Below are positions 25,349-33,069 of a stretch of DNA of 64,000 bases, piece by piece. The first letter of the stretch is position 1. Each line of letters starts with the position of its first letter. This DNA is from Cyclobacteriaceae bacterium (GTDB lineage: Bacteria; Bacteroidota; Bacteroidia; Cytophagales; Cyclobacteriaceae). The position numbers and the translations under genes are program-made. A model generated the notes under the pieces. The model did no database searches, was not told where the DNA came from, and saw only the letters and a program-made list of their open reading frames with translations. The DNA lies in contig JAGQYM010000011.1 in the NCBI GenBank assembly GCA_020436085.1, forward strand, positions 1-64,000. Reading direction: 5' to 3'.

Positions 25349-26068
25349 ATGACACATGTTAAAAACGTGCAAGCCTTTGGGAAGCTCACGGGCATCTGCA
25401 CCGGGTACGGAGGACAGTACAACCCCGGAAAACAAAACCTCCAGGTGAAAGCGATGGCCACCTTATGGACCAAAGCACAACAGGCGATGGAAGCAGTCAA
25501 CGAAGCGAAGAGCCTCTACGACATTGCCACCAACGACCGGGTACGTGGTTTCTACGGCCTGCGAAAACTTAGCTCGAGTGTGATCGCACTCCTGAAGATG
25601 AGCGGTGCTCATGAGCTGACGATTCAGGACGCAGTAACCAACAACCGGAAGATTTGGGGCACGCGCAAAGCCAATCGCAAGGCGAATGCCGAGATCCAGG
25701 CAGATGAAGTCAAAAGGAAGTCTACCTTCGTCTACAGCCAGGACTACGCAAGCATTGCAAACTACTTTGCGCAGATCGTGGAGACGATTTCGAAGGAGCC
25801 GAAGTACCAGCCAAACGAGCCGCACATGTCGGTGGAGGGCCTTCAGAAGAAAGTGAAGGAGCTACATCAACTGAACAATGCAGTGACGGCAGCGGAAATC
25901 AGGCTGAAGCAGGCCAAGCGGGATCGTGACGAGCTGTACTACAAGGTTGAAGGCAACCTGTTCGAGACAGCACTGGCGGCAAAACTGTATGTCCGTGGAA
26001 TCTTTGGTTACCAAAGTTCACAACATCTGGAAGTCAGATCACTACGTTTCACTAAACCCCACTTCTGA
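25349..26068 (+). CDS. 239-residue hypothetical cytoplasmic protein
   Basis: Not recognised. The start is an ATG after an AT-rich leader. The N-terminus KLTGICTGYGGQYNPGK is Gly-rich. The rest is largely helical and charged (MATLWTKAQQAMEAVNEAKS, GLRKLSSSVIALLKMSGAHE, AAEIRLKQAKRDRDELYYKV), suggesting a helical bundle with coiled coil. There is no signal peptide or membrane segment. A good terminator follows after 20 bp, so it is a single-gene unit. DNA or protein binding is possible, but nothing shows it directly. Confidence 0.75.
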   Translation: MTHVKNVQAFGKLTGICTGYGGQYNPGKQNLQVKAMATLWTKAQQAMEAVNEAKSLYDIATNDRVRGFYGLRKLSSSVIALLKMSGAHELTIQDAVTNNRKIWGTRKANRKANAEIQADEVKRKSTFVYSQDYASIANYFAQIVETISKEPKYQPNEPHMSVEGLQKKVKELHQLNNAVTAAEIRLKQAKRDRDELYYKVEGNLFETALAAKLYVRGIFGYQSSQHLEVRSLRFTKPHF

Positions 26069-26087
26069 TGCGACACCACGCTAAATG

Positions 26088-26123
26088 AAAAACCTCTGCG
26101 GTAAGACTGCGGAGGTTTTTTGC
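26088..26123 (+). terminator. Rho-independent terminator
   Basis: Stem AACCTCTGC/GCGGAGGTT with an 8-base loop and one G-T pair, then TTTTTT, 20 bp after the stop at 26068. Confidence 0.88.
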
Positions 26124-26200
26124 TTTTAGGGCGTTCCTCAACACTACGCAGCCTCCCAGTAAAATAAGTGCCCTTCTTGGCGCTCCGTGCCTTCTCCATA

Positions 26201-26222
26201 TCCCTTTGTGGAATAGCTTCTT
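26201..26222 (+). repeat. Dispersed CCCTTTGTGGAATAGC repeat
   Basis: TCCCTTTGTGGAATAGCTTC recurs with changes at 27491-27512 (TCCCTCTGTGGAATAGCCTC) and in shorter form near 24728. All copies are intergenic. Confidence 0.55.
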
Positions 26223-26332
26223 TCTTCGTCATCAGGCAAGCTGTCGTAGTTCAACCAACAAGAAACATTTATAGCCAAAAGCCTAACATTAAGCTGCTGT
26301 CGATTATCTTAGAACGACCACACTATATTATA

Positions 26333-27463
26333 ATGTCAAACCCCACCGTCTCCACCACTTACGCAGACTCCAAAAGTCACTACAAAATACTGGACGGACT
26401 GCGAGGCGTGGCCGCCATCGTAGTAGTAGCCTTCCACCTCTTCGAGATATTTGCCGGTGGAGACCACCTCAAGCAGATTATCAACCATGGCTACCTGGCA
26501 GTAGACTTCTTTTTTGTGCTGTCAGGATTTGTGATCGGCTATGCCTATGACGACCGCTGGGAGCGAATGTCTCTCAAAGACTTCTTCAAACGCAGGCTCA
26601 TACGACTTCACCCCATGATCATCATCGGCATGGTAGTAGGAGCCATAGGATACTACTTCAGTGCTTCACCTGTTTTGTTTCCACAGATCAGTGACACTCC
26701 ATTTCTTACAATGATCCTGGTGATGTTTATTGGTTTCACGCTGTTGCCTGTACCACCCACACTAGATATCAGGGGATGGGGAGAGATGCACCCGCTCAAC
26801 GGTCCCGCGTGGTCATTGTTTTTCGAATACATTGCCAACCTGCTGTATGCGCTCTTTATTCGCAAATGGTCCAACACCGCATTGTCTGTTTTGGTGATAC
26901 TCACGGGTGCTGCAACCATTCATTTGGCTGTTACCTCACCACAGGGAGACCTGATCGGTGGCTGGTCGGTAGAACCCGGGCAGCTTCGCATCGGATTTAC
27001 TCGTCTGCTCTATCCCTTCTTCGCGGGCTTGCTGCTGTCGCGTGTGGCAAAGCCGGGCAAAGTGAAGAATGCTTTTCTATGGTGTAGTCTGCTGATAATT
27101 GGAGTGCTCTCATTTCCACGAGTAGGAGGTAGCGATCAATTGTGGATGAACGGACTTTATGATGCACTTAGTGTTATTCTTGTGTTTCCACTCATTGTCT
27201 ATCTGGGTGCAAGTGGAGAGGTGAGAGGAAAATTCATGACCGGCCTTAGTCGTTTTCTTGGGGATATCTCTTACCCGATCTATATCACACACTATCCTCT
27301 TATCTACATCTTCGCCTCCTGGGTAGTCGACAACAACAAAACCATGGCAGAAGCCTGGCCTATGGCGCTACTCGTCCTGGTATCTGCTATTGCCATTGCC
27401 TACGGCAGCCTTAAGCTCTACGACATTCCCGTAAGGAAATGGTTGGCGAAGAGATATTTGTAA
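26333..27463 (+). CDS. Acyltransferase 3 family membrane protein
   Basis: 376 residues from the ATG at 26333; the longer frame from 26168 runs through a repeat-rich spacer and was rejected. The start of the core, ILDGLRGVAAIVVVAFHLFE (with the family His), followed by YLAVDFFFVLSGFVIGYAYD and RRLIRLHPM, is typical of acyltransferase-3/OafA enzymes that O-acylate surface glycans. About ten membrane segments are visible, and no fused SGNH domain. It stands alone, so the acceptor is unknown. Confidence 0.92.
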   Translation: MSNPTVSTTYADSKSHYKILDGLRGVAAIVVVAFHLFEIFAGGDHLKQIINHGYLAVDFFFVLSGFVIGYAYDDRWERMSLKDFFKRRLIRLHPMIIIGMVVGAIGYYFSASPVLFPQISDTPFLTMILVMFIGFTLLPVPPTLDIRGWGEMHPLNGPAWSLFFEYIANLLYALFIRKWSNTALSVLVILTGAATIHLAVTSPQGDLIGGWSVEPGQLRIGFTRLLYPFFAGLLLSRVAKPGKVKNAFLWCSLLIIGVLSFPRVGGSDQLWMNGLYDALSVILVFPLIVYLGASGEVRGKFMTGLSRFLGDISYPIYITHYPLIYIFASWVVDNNKTMAEAWPMALLVLVSAIAIAYGSLKLYDIPVRKWLAKRYL

Positions 27464-27490
27464 AGCCTGGTCTTGACATTATTTCTTTGT

Positions 27491-27512
27491 GTCCCTCTGT
27501 GGAATAGCCTCC
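27491..27512 (+). repeat. Dispersed CCCTCTGTGGAATAGC repeat, second copy
   Basis: A near match to 26201-26222. The first REP palindrome of the 27.5-33.6 kb cluster starts 20 bp further on. Confidence 0.55.
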
Positions 27513-27533
27513 TCTTTGCGTCCCCCCAGCTAG

Positions 27534-27744
27534 GGTTCGTGTCCCCACGAACCAGGGATGGGAATATTGAACAGGAAAGTTATAATGCAATACCTCAGCC
27601 AAGGTTCGTGTCCCCACGAACCAAGGGCAAGGTTGAATACCTTGGTATATTGAAGATAACTAACCTGTCATCCTGAAAAGTTATTCGACTATTTCATAAC
27701 TTTCAATTAACTAAAATTCTCAGCCAGGGTTCGTGTTCCGAACC
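27534..27744. repeat. REP palindromes 1-3 (direct orientation)
   Basis: GGTTCGTGTCCCCACGAACC at 27534-27553 and 27603-27622, and a 3-bp-shorter decayed copy at 27728-27744. Each can fold as an 8-bp stem with a 4-base loop. Copies 2 and 3 are preceded by AGCC. They fill most of the 300-bp gap between the acyltransferase and TfoX-domain genes; no gene is seen there. Confidence 0.92.
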
Positions 27745-27763
27745 AAGGATAAAAAATTAGAAT

Positions 27764-28087
27764 ATGGCCTCCGATCAAAAGTTTGTCGACTTTGTACTGG
27801 ACCAGATTGAAAAGGCAGGTACAATCACCGCGAGGAATATGTTTGGTGAATACGTGCTGTATGCAGATGGAAAGTTATTTGCATTGATTGGTGACAACCG
27901 TTTGTTCATCAAGCCCACTGCAGCCGGTCGTGCGTTCATTGGTAAGGTAACGGAAGCTCCGCCTTATCCAGGAGCAAAGAATTGCTTTTTGATTGAAGAC
28001 AAATTGGAAGACCGAAAATGGTTGAGTGAGTTGGTGAGGATAACGGCAAAGGAATTGCCCAAAGCCAAAAAAGAAAAAGGCGGCTAA
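27764..28087 (+). CDS. TfoX N-terminal domain protein, 3' frameshift likely
   Basis: 107 residues. ARNMFGEYVLYADGKLFALI, NRLFIKPTAAGRAF and a LVRITAKELPK end are typical of the TfoX/Sxy N-terminal domain (small single-domain proteins in Bacteroidota; role unclear here). The frame closes at 28087 with PKAKKEKGG. In the +1 frame the sequence continues PKPKKKKAAKKKPAKKTL to TAA 28128-28130, a Lys-rich tail common in these proteins. Removing one C from CCC at 28058-28060 would join the two. The main domain is intact either way. Confidence 0.82.
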   Translation: MASDQKFVDFVLDQIEKAGTITARNMFGEYVLYADGKLFALIGDNRLFIKPTAAGRAFIGKVTEAPPYPGAKNCFLIEDKLEDRKWLSELVRITAKELPKAKKEKGG

Positions 28088-28156
28088 GAAGAAGCCAGCA
28101 AAGAAGACCCTTAAAAAGAAAAAGAAATAAGATTCAGTCCGCTTTGCTATTGAGAT

Positions 28157-28216
28157 TTCCCATTTTTGGTTGATTTAAGAAACGAGTTTTGAATTGGATT
28201 GGGATCGGTTCGTGGG
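28157..28216 (+). repeat. 60-bp direct repeat, left copy (RAYT 3'-end fragment)
   Basis: Identical base for base to 29933-29992. The first 36 bp encode the last residues of the RAYT (FPFLVDLRNEF and stop) and the rest runs into an inverted REP. Here no RAYT body lies upstream, so this is an isolated copy of the transposase gene end. The two copies bound a 1,776-bp unit. Confidence 0.9.
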
Positions 28217-28310
28217 GACACGAACCGATGCTGGGAAGGATTGAGGGCGAACCATTAGCCAAGACCCGTAGCCAAGAACCCGTAGCCAAGGTTCGTGTCC
28301 CCACGAACCA
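28206..28310. repeat. REP pair A (inverted REP, spacer, direct REP)
   Basis: Inverted REP (GGGA loop) at 28207-28226, a spacer beginning GATGCTGGGAAGGATTG, three partial copies of GTAGCCAAG, then a direct REP (TCCC loop) at 28290-28309 continuing GGCTGGTCCTGACTCTA. The same inverted-spacer-direct order recurs at 29230 and 30087. It forms a BIME-like unit. Confidence 0.9.
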
Positions 28311-28332
28311 GGCTGGTCCTGACTCTAGCGAA

Positions 28333-29115
28333 ATGAGTGATGTTGAAACCCTGATCTATAAGTTTGAATCACCCCAGCGCAAGGTGATGCTATTCCTCCA
28401 TCAATTGCTCACCCGCGAGTATAGCCTTGTCGACAAAGTGACATTCAGCAATCCATGCTACTATGGCAAGAGTTGGATCTGTTATTTGAAAGCTTTGAAG
28501 AATGGTAAGACTGAGATAGCCTTTATGCGTGGCAATGAGTTGTCGAACGCGAATGGATTACTCAGGAGTGAGGGAAGAAAACAACTGAGGAGTCTGATTG
28601 TGACTTCTGTAAAAGACATACCACTAAAGAAGTTCAAGGAAGTAATTAAAGAAGCGATGGTATTGGATGAGGCAATACCCTATGCTTCTAAAAGAACAAA
28701 ACAGAAGACTTATAAACCTAGCAAAATGAATAAGGAAGTCAGAGACTACAACAGCACACTGGAAGATTCAGACAAGAAGATCTGTAATAAGCTTGCAAAG
28801 ATTATAAATGAAACGCTCCCCGAGGCGGACAACAAGATATGGCATGCCCATCCCGTGTGGTTTCTGGATGGCAATCCTGTCGTAGGCTACAGCAAATTAA
28901 AAGGAAGCGTGCGGCTGTTGTTTTGGAGTGGCCAGACATTCCAAGAGGAAGGACTTCAAAATGAGGGAAAGTTCAAAGCAGCAGAAGCTCGATACACGTC
29001 AGCCAACGAAATTGACGAAGAAAGCCTCGTTCGTTGGCTTGAAAAGTCCCGCGACATCCAATGGGATTACAAGAATATCGTTAAGCGCAAGGGAAAGTTG
29101 GTAAGGTTGAAGTGA
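28333..29115 (+). CDS. Tandem DUF1801 protein
   Basis: 260 residues from the ATG at 28333. The open frame extends 48 codons upstream, but that part merely translates REP pair A. Two DUF1801-like (YdhG/frataxin-like fold) halves are visible: about 15-120 (RKVMLFLHQLL, FSNPCYYGKSWICYLKALKN, GRKQLRSLI, TSVKDIPLKKFKEVIKEA) and about 140-245 (LAKIINETLPEADNKIWHAH, PVWFLDGNPVVGYSKLKGSV, RLLFWSGQ). Most family members have one domain. Function unknown; small-molecule or metal binding is guessed for relatives. It is enclosed by REPs and lies inside the unit bounded by the 60-bp direct repeats. Confidence 0.85.
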   Translation: MSDVETLIYKFESPQRKVMLFLHQLLTREYSLVDKVTFSNPCYYGKSWICYLKALKNGKTEIAFMRGNELSNANGLLRSEGRKQLRSLIVTSVKDIPLKKFKEVIKEAMVLDEAIPYASKRTKQKTYKPSKMNKEVRDYNSTLEDSDKKICNKLAKIINETLPEADNKIWHAHPVWFLDGNPVVGYSKLKGSVRLLFWSGQTFQEEGLQNEGKFKAAEARYTSANEIDEESLVRWLEKSRDIQWDYKNIVKRKGKLVRLK

Positions 29116-29128
29116 GTTTTTTGGTATC

Positions 29129-29148
29129 GGTTCGTGGGGACACGAACC
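29129..29148 (-). repeat. REP palindrome (inverted), after the DUF1801 gene
   Basis: GGTTCGTGGGGACACGAACC, 13 bp after the stop at 29115, followed by GATGCT as in the other inverted copies. Confidence 0.92.
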
Positions 29149-29229
29149 GATGCTTTGGTTGGAGAGAGAGAAAATTGGTGAGGTCGAAGTGAGGTTTTTT
29201 TGGGAATTTTTGAGTTGGGGAGGAGAGAG

Positions 29230-29305
29230 CGGTTCGTGGGGACACGAACCGATGCTGGGAAGGATTGGGCCGAACCCTAGCCAAGGTTCGTGTCCCCACG
29301 AACCT
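29230..29305. repeat. REP pair B (BIME-like)
   Basis: Inverted REP 29231-29250, spacer GATGCTGGGAAGGATTGGGC, then CGAACCCTAGCCAA, then a direct REP 29285-29304 and TGGCTG. The spacer is nearly identical to that of pair A at 28206, so the pair moved or duplicated as a block. Confidence 0.92.
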
Positions 29306-29351
29306 GGCTGTTCGCGATGCTTTCGGATCGAAGTAATTTGATCGTAGCCAA

Positions 29352-29371
29352 GGTTCGTGTCCTCACGAACC
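29352..29371 (+). repeat. REP palindrome (direct) upstream of the RAYT
   Basis: GGTTCGTGTCCTCACGAACC with GTAGCCAA before it and TGGCTGGTCCTAACTCTA after it, the same right flank as the direct REP at 28290. It lies 39 bp before the RAYT start. Confidence 0.92.
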
Positions 29372-29410
29372 TGGCTGGTCCTAACTCTAAAGTAATAACA
29401 ATCAATCGCC

Positions 29411-29968
29411 ATGAGCGAAGATATCCTAAAGTCATTCCGAAAGTCCCATATTGAAATAGGCAAGATTTATTTCTGGACAGCAACTATAAATGGATGGCAA
29501 AGCCTGCTGGAGAAGGACAGATACAAAGACGTGGTGGTAAATTCATTGAGCCATTTAAGTGGGTGTAAAAAAATTGATGTATTTGCTTTTGTGATCATGC
29601 CCAACCACATCCACCTGATTTGGAGAGTGAATGGACCAAATGGCAAGGAGTTACCACATCATTCATTCTTGAAATACACGGCCCACGAATTTGAGAAAAT
29701 GTTGAGATCTGAAAATGCCGACTTGACTACTTATAAGGTTAATGCGCAAAACAAATTTTACGAATTTTGGAAACGAGATTCATTGGCCATCGAACTCTAT
29801 ACCGAGGGTGTAGCTTATCAAAAGCTGGATTACATTCATGCTAACCCTACCTCTGGCCGTTGGATGCTGGTGGATGATCCGATTGATTATAAATATTCGT
29901 CAATAAGATTTTATGAAGAGGATATTAAGGCGTTCCCATTTTTGGTTGATTTAAGAAACGAGTTTTGA
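29411..29968 (+). CDS. REP-associated tyrosine transposase (RAYT, TnpA_REP)
   Basis: 185-residue Y1 HUH transposase of the RAYT family. The HUH metal motif is VIMPNHIHLIW (His 66, His 68) and the likely nucleophile is the Tyr in KLDYIHANPTSGRW (Tyr 141). IGKIYFWTATINGW at the N-terminus and WKRDSLAIELYTEGVAYQKL are also family-like. RAYTs nick and join single-stranded REP DNA and are vertically kept single-copy genes rather than free-moving IS elements. Here REPs lie 39 bp upstream and 15 bp downstream, with about 15 within 3.6 kb. All visible catalytic residues are present, so the enzyme is probably active or recently so. Its 3' end is duplicated at 28157. Confidence 0.93.
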   Translation: MSEDILKSFRKSHIEIGKIYFWTATINGWQSLLEKDRYKDVVVNSLSHLSGCKKIDVFAFVIMPNHIHLIWRVNGPNGKELPHHSFLKYTAHEFEKMLRSENADLTTYKVNAQNKFYEFWKRDSLAIELYTEGVAYQKLDYIHANPTSGRWMLVDDPIDYKYSSIRFYEEDIKAFPFLVDLRNEF

Positions 29969-29992
29969 ATTGGATTGGGATCGGTTCGTGGG
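29933..29992 (+). repeat. 60-bp direct repeat, right copy
   Basis: Covers the last 36 bp of the RAYT gene and the following 24 bp into a decayed inverted REP. Identical to 28157-28216. Confidence 0.9.
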
Positions 29993-30024
29993 ACACTTGG
30001 GATTGGTTCGTGGGGACACGAACC
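29983..30024 (-). repeat. REPs after the RAYT (one decayed, one intact, inverted)
   Basis: A left-half REP GGTTCGTGGGACAC at 29984-29997, then an intact GGTTCGTGGGGACACGAACC at 30005-30024 followed by AATGCT. Confidence 0.88.
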
Positions 30025-30061
30025 AATGCTAAGAGGTGAGGTCGCAGTGAGTTTTTTTGGA

Positions 30062-30210
30062 GTTCGTGGGACACGAACCCATGCTAGGGTTCGTAGGGAC
30101 ACTAACCGATGCTGTGAAGGGGTGAGGGCGAACCCGTAGCCAAGGTTCGAGTCCGTAGCCAAGGTTCGTGTCCTCACGAACCTGGCAGTCGGTGTCCCCA
30201 CGAACCTGGC
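30062..30210. repeat. REP cluster C (two inverted, one direct, two halves)
   Basis: Inverted copies at 30062-30079 (loop shortened) and 30088-30107 (two changes), spacer GATGCTGTGAAGGGGTGAGG, a half copy after GTAGCCAAGG at 30136, a direct REP at 30163-30182, and a right half ending CCCCACGAACCTGGC at 30210. TATCTTTG at 30221-30228 follows as a promoter-like word for the gene at 30255. Confidence 0.88.
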
Positions 30211-30254
30211 AACGAATTCCTATCTTTGATTATCTTCCTAACGCCCACACACCT

Positions 30255-31418
30255 ATGCAATCAATAAAATACCTCATATCCTCAGCTGTTCTCGTGATTA
30301 TCCTAACAGGATGCGCGAAGACACAATCAAATGAGAGTGATGCCTTTACCTGGGAGGTTTCCGCTCCCGAGGCAGAGGGCATTGACGGTGCAATCATTGA
30401 CTCCCTTCATCGCGATCTTCAAAGCGGATCCTATGGATTAGTTGATCACTTTCTCCTAATTCGGAATGGAAAGATTGTGGCTGATCATCACTATGACCAC
30501 GATTACAAAACCATTTCTCAGATTTACGATACGGCACGCCATCAATACAACTACGATCATCCCGACTGGCATCCTTACTACCAATACAGCGACCTGCACT
30601 CACTGCAATCTGTAACCAAGACAGTCACCTCGATATTGCTAGGTATTGCTAAGGACCAAGGTATGTCAATTCACCTGGACTCTGCTATCCTTCCTCTGTT
30701 TGGCGACTACAATATTGATAGGACAGACAAGTTAAAAATGTCGATCACCTTGCACGACCTATTAACCATGCGAAGCGGAATCCTATGGGATGAATCTTCC
30801 TCCTATGCAGATGATTCATTAAATAATTGTACTGCCATGGAGCTGAAAGAAGATTGGATTCAATACGTGCTTGACAGGCCGATGGACACCATACCGGGAA
30901 CGAAGTGGGTTTACAATAGCGGTGTTTCAGTGTTGCTTGGAAAGATTGTGAGTATCGCAACGGGAAAAGGCTTAGATACCTGGGCTGAAGAAAAACTTTT
31001 CGGGCCGCTCGGCATCACCGACTACTATTGGAAGAAGACGCCATTGGGAGAAGTGGATTCAGAAGGTGGACTGTATCTCAAGCCACATGATCTGGCCAGG
31101 ATTGCTTTAATGGTATTACAAAAAGGACAGTGGCAAGGACAGCAAATTGTGTCAGAGGAATGGTTGAAACAATCTGTGGAACCATTTGTATCTCTTTCCG
31201 ATCAAGTTGGCTATGGCTTTCAATGGTGGCTCACTGTTGACGGTGATGAAACCATTGCTTACGATATGAATGGATACGGAGGACAGTTTGTAAATATCAT
31301 ACCAGCCAGCAATATGATCGTGGTATTCAACGGATGGAATATCCATGAAAGTAATAAGAGGGTGACCTTGAATTTCTTTAAAGAAAGAATCTTACCAGCT
31401 ATAAAGTCCGATAATTAG
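30255..31418 (+). CDS. Serine hydrolase lipoprotein (class C beta-lactamase fold)
   Basis: 387 residues from the ATG at 30255, which starts a lipoprotein signal (VLVIILTGCAK); the longer frame reads back into REPs. Active-site SxxK is in LHSLQSVTKTVTSILLGIA, the YxN motif is WVYNSGVSVLLG, and a GYGGQFVNI strand near the end matches the third element of the family. HDLLTMRSGILWDE is the usual mid-domain loop. Such proteins are esterases, D-aminopeptidases or peptidases rather than antibiotic beta-lactamases; substrate unknown. Two more homologues occur at 45385 and 62792. Confidence 0.92.
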   Translation: MQSIKYLISSAVLVIILTGCAKTQSNESDAFTWEVSAPEAEGIDGAIIDSLHRDLQSGSYGLVDHFLLIRNGKIVADHHYDHDYKTISQIYDTARHQYNYDHPDWHPYYQYSDLHSLQSVTKTVTSILLGIAKDQGMSIHLDSAILPLFGDYNIDRTDKLKMSITLHDLLTMRSGILWDESSSYADDSLNNCTAMELKEDWIQYVLDRPMDTIPGTKWVYNSGVSVLLGKIVSIATGKGLDTWAEEKLFGPLGITDYYWKKTPLGEVDSEGGLYLKPHDLARIALMVLQKGQWQGQQIVSEEWLKQSVEPFVSLSDQVGYGFQWWLTVDGDETIAYDMNGYGGQFVNIIPASNMIVVFNGWNIHESNKRVTLNFFKERILPAIKSDN

Positions 31419-31561
31419 TTGAACTGGCATTTCAGTAAAGAGATTGGAAGAGAAAGGAGTTTGGTAGATTCTTCCGTGCCTGCGGCAGACAGTCGTGCGG
31501 CCAATAGGCTAGACTCCCTCTGAATGACGAGCAAGACTGCTAGAATCCCTATCTTTATCTG

Positions 31562-32539
31562 TTGAAGCATTTCAGGGTTACCCTTCTGTTCTTATGCGTT
31601 TCACTTTCATCCTTTTCAGGGGATGTTGGTACAGATGAGGATTATCTGGAGTATCATCGGCAGATCACTGAAGCCGAGAGCCTGATAGCGGAGGAGCGTT
31701 ATGAGGAAGCACTAAGAATTTATAACAACGTGTTTAGTTCGTATGATTTTATTTTCGTGCGCGACTACAAAGTGGCCACACAACTGGCGTGGTATATGAA
31801 GGACAGGGATCAAACCTTTGGGTATTTACATGATGCCGTCAAGTCAGGCTGGACTCTTAAGTCAATTAAAAAGAATGATTTTCTTAAGCCATTGCGCAAA
31901 GAACCAGAGTGGAAAAAGACTAAAAAAGATTATGATCGCTTGAGAACTGATTATGCCGCACGTTTAAATAAACCTCTGCGTGAATCCGTACACGAAATGA
32001 GCCGGCAAGATCAAAAGAAAGCGTTAGGTGCCCTCTTCAGGATTGGAGACAAAGCTCAAACCCGATATGCGGAGAAGAAATTTGAGCCTCACAGCGTTCA
32101 GCAGATGCATAAACTGATTGAAATATTAGATCGTGATGGCTACCCGGGAGAAAAATTAATTGGCAATAGTTTCTGGATGTCAACCATTTTGAGCCATCAC
32201 AACTCCATCTCACCGGAATATTGCAAAAAAGACACCTTGTATACTTATGTTCGACCTCAACTGCTTCGTTCTGTTGCCAAAGGAGAAATGTCACCTTATG
32301 AATATGCGTTGGTGGATGATTGGAGAACAGTTGTGGAATTCGGAAGAGATACACCCGGATACGGATTCCTGAGTCAACCCACTCAGGCTACACTAGAGCA
32401 TACTGATATGCTGAGACAGGGAATTGGACTAAGAACTGTCGAGTTGCGCAATAAGCTTATAGATATCGAAAGTAAGACGGGCATGAACTTCTACCTTCCG
32501 TCATGGGTTAAAGGAAAGATCAAAGTTGTATCTAATTAG
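31562..32539 (+). CDS. Exported TPR-like protein, unknown function
   Basis: 325 residues from a TTG at 31562 that opens directly on a signal peptide (KHFRVTLLFLCVSLSSFSG); no nearby ATG gives one. The N-terminal half is helical and TPR-like (AESLIAEERYEEALRIYNNV, ATQLAWYMKDRDQTFGYLHD); the C-terminal half has a YGFLSQPTQATLEHTDMLR stretch. No catalytic motif seen. CTATCTTTATC lies just upstream as a promoter-like word. It precedes the flavin reductase gene by 2 bp, so three genes form an operon. Confidence 0.8.
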   Translation: MKHFRVTLLFLCVSLSSFSGDVGTDEDYLEYHRQITEAESLIAEERYEEALRIYNNVFSSYDFIFVRDYKVATQLAWYMKDRDQTFGYLHDAVKSGWTLKSIKKNDFLKPLRKEPEWKKTKKDYDRLRTDYAARLNKPLRESVHEMSRQDQKKALGALFRIGDKAQTRYAEKKFEPHSVQQMHKLIEILDRDGYPGEKLIGNSFWMSTILSHHNSISPEYCKKDTLYTYVRPQLLRSVAKGEMSPYEYALVDDWRTVVEFGRDTPGYGFLSQPTQATLEHTDMLRQGIGLRTVELRNKLIDIESKTGMNFYLPSWVKGKIKVVSN

Positions 32540-32541
32540 AC

Positions 32542-33069
32542 ATGCCCAAAATACTTGCTATCAACGGAAGCGCCACGCCCAACTCATCCAACTTGACATT
32601 GATTAATAAGGTGCGTGATCTCGTGGGCAGCGAATTTGAGTTTCATATTTATGATGACCTGGCCATTCTACCTCATTTCAATACAGAGTTCACGGACAAC
32701 AATATGCCAAATGAAGTTGTGAAATTCAGAGAGGCGGTTATCAGTGCTGATGGTGTACTGATTTGTACTCCGGAATATGTGTTCAGCATACCCAGCCGAC
32801 TAAAGAACGCAATTGAATGGTGTGTGTCGACTGTTGTGTTTTCAGATAAACCGACCGGAATCATTACCGCATCTGCAAGCGGAATGAAAGGACACGAAGA
32901 ACTACAGCTTATCATGAGAACAGTTCAGGCTGACTTTAATGACGAGACAACTTTACTTATCCAGGGGATAAAAGGTAAGATCAACGGTGAAGGAGAGGTT
33001 ACTCATCAAGCCACACGAGAGTCATTGGATCATTTTGCTCAATCTTTCGTACAACTGGTATCCAAGTGA
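32542..33069 (+). CDS. NADPH-dependent FMN reductase family protein
   Basis: 175-residue flavodoxin-fold protein. The phosphate-binding loop is ILAINGSATPNSSN and the family signature is ICTPEYVFSIPSRLKNAIEW. It should bind FMN and reduce quinones, azo compounds or metals with NAD(P)H. It is cytoplasmic. It sits 2 bp after the TPR-like gene and overlaps the next gene by ATGA (33066-33069). Confidence 0.93.
   Translation: MPKILAINGSATPNSSNLTLINKVRDLVGSEFEFHIYDDLAILPHFNTEFTDNNMPNEVVKFREAVISADGVLICTPEYVFSIPSRLKNAIEWCVSTVVFSDKPTGIITASASGMKGHEELQLIMRTVQADFNDETTLLIQGIKGKINGEGEVTHQATRESLDHFAQSFVQLVSK

Noticed and set aside
28189-28332. 48-codon N-terminal extension of the DUF1801 protein
   Set aside because: It is the translation of REP pair A; the domain starts just after the ATG at 28333.
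28999-29483. Minus-strand frames with repeated SCPHEP and RFVSPRT motifs (also near 29911 and 27411)
   Set aside because: The motifs are translations of the REP palindromes in different frames; they overlap real genes on the plus strand and have no start signals.
29411-29968. IS200/IS605 transposon
   Set aside because: The HUH-Tyr fold fits, but the protein has RAYT features, no accessory TnpB and no IS200-type ends; surrounding REPs fit RAYT.
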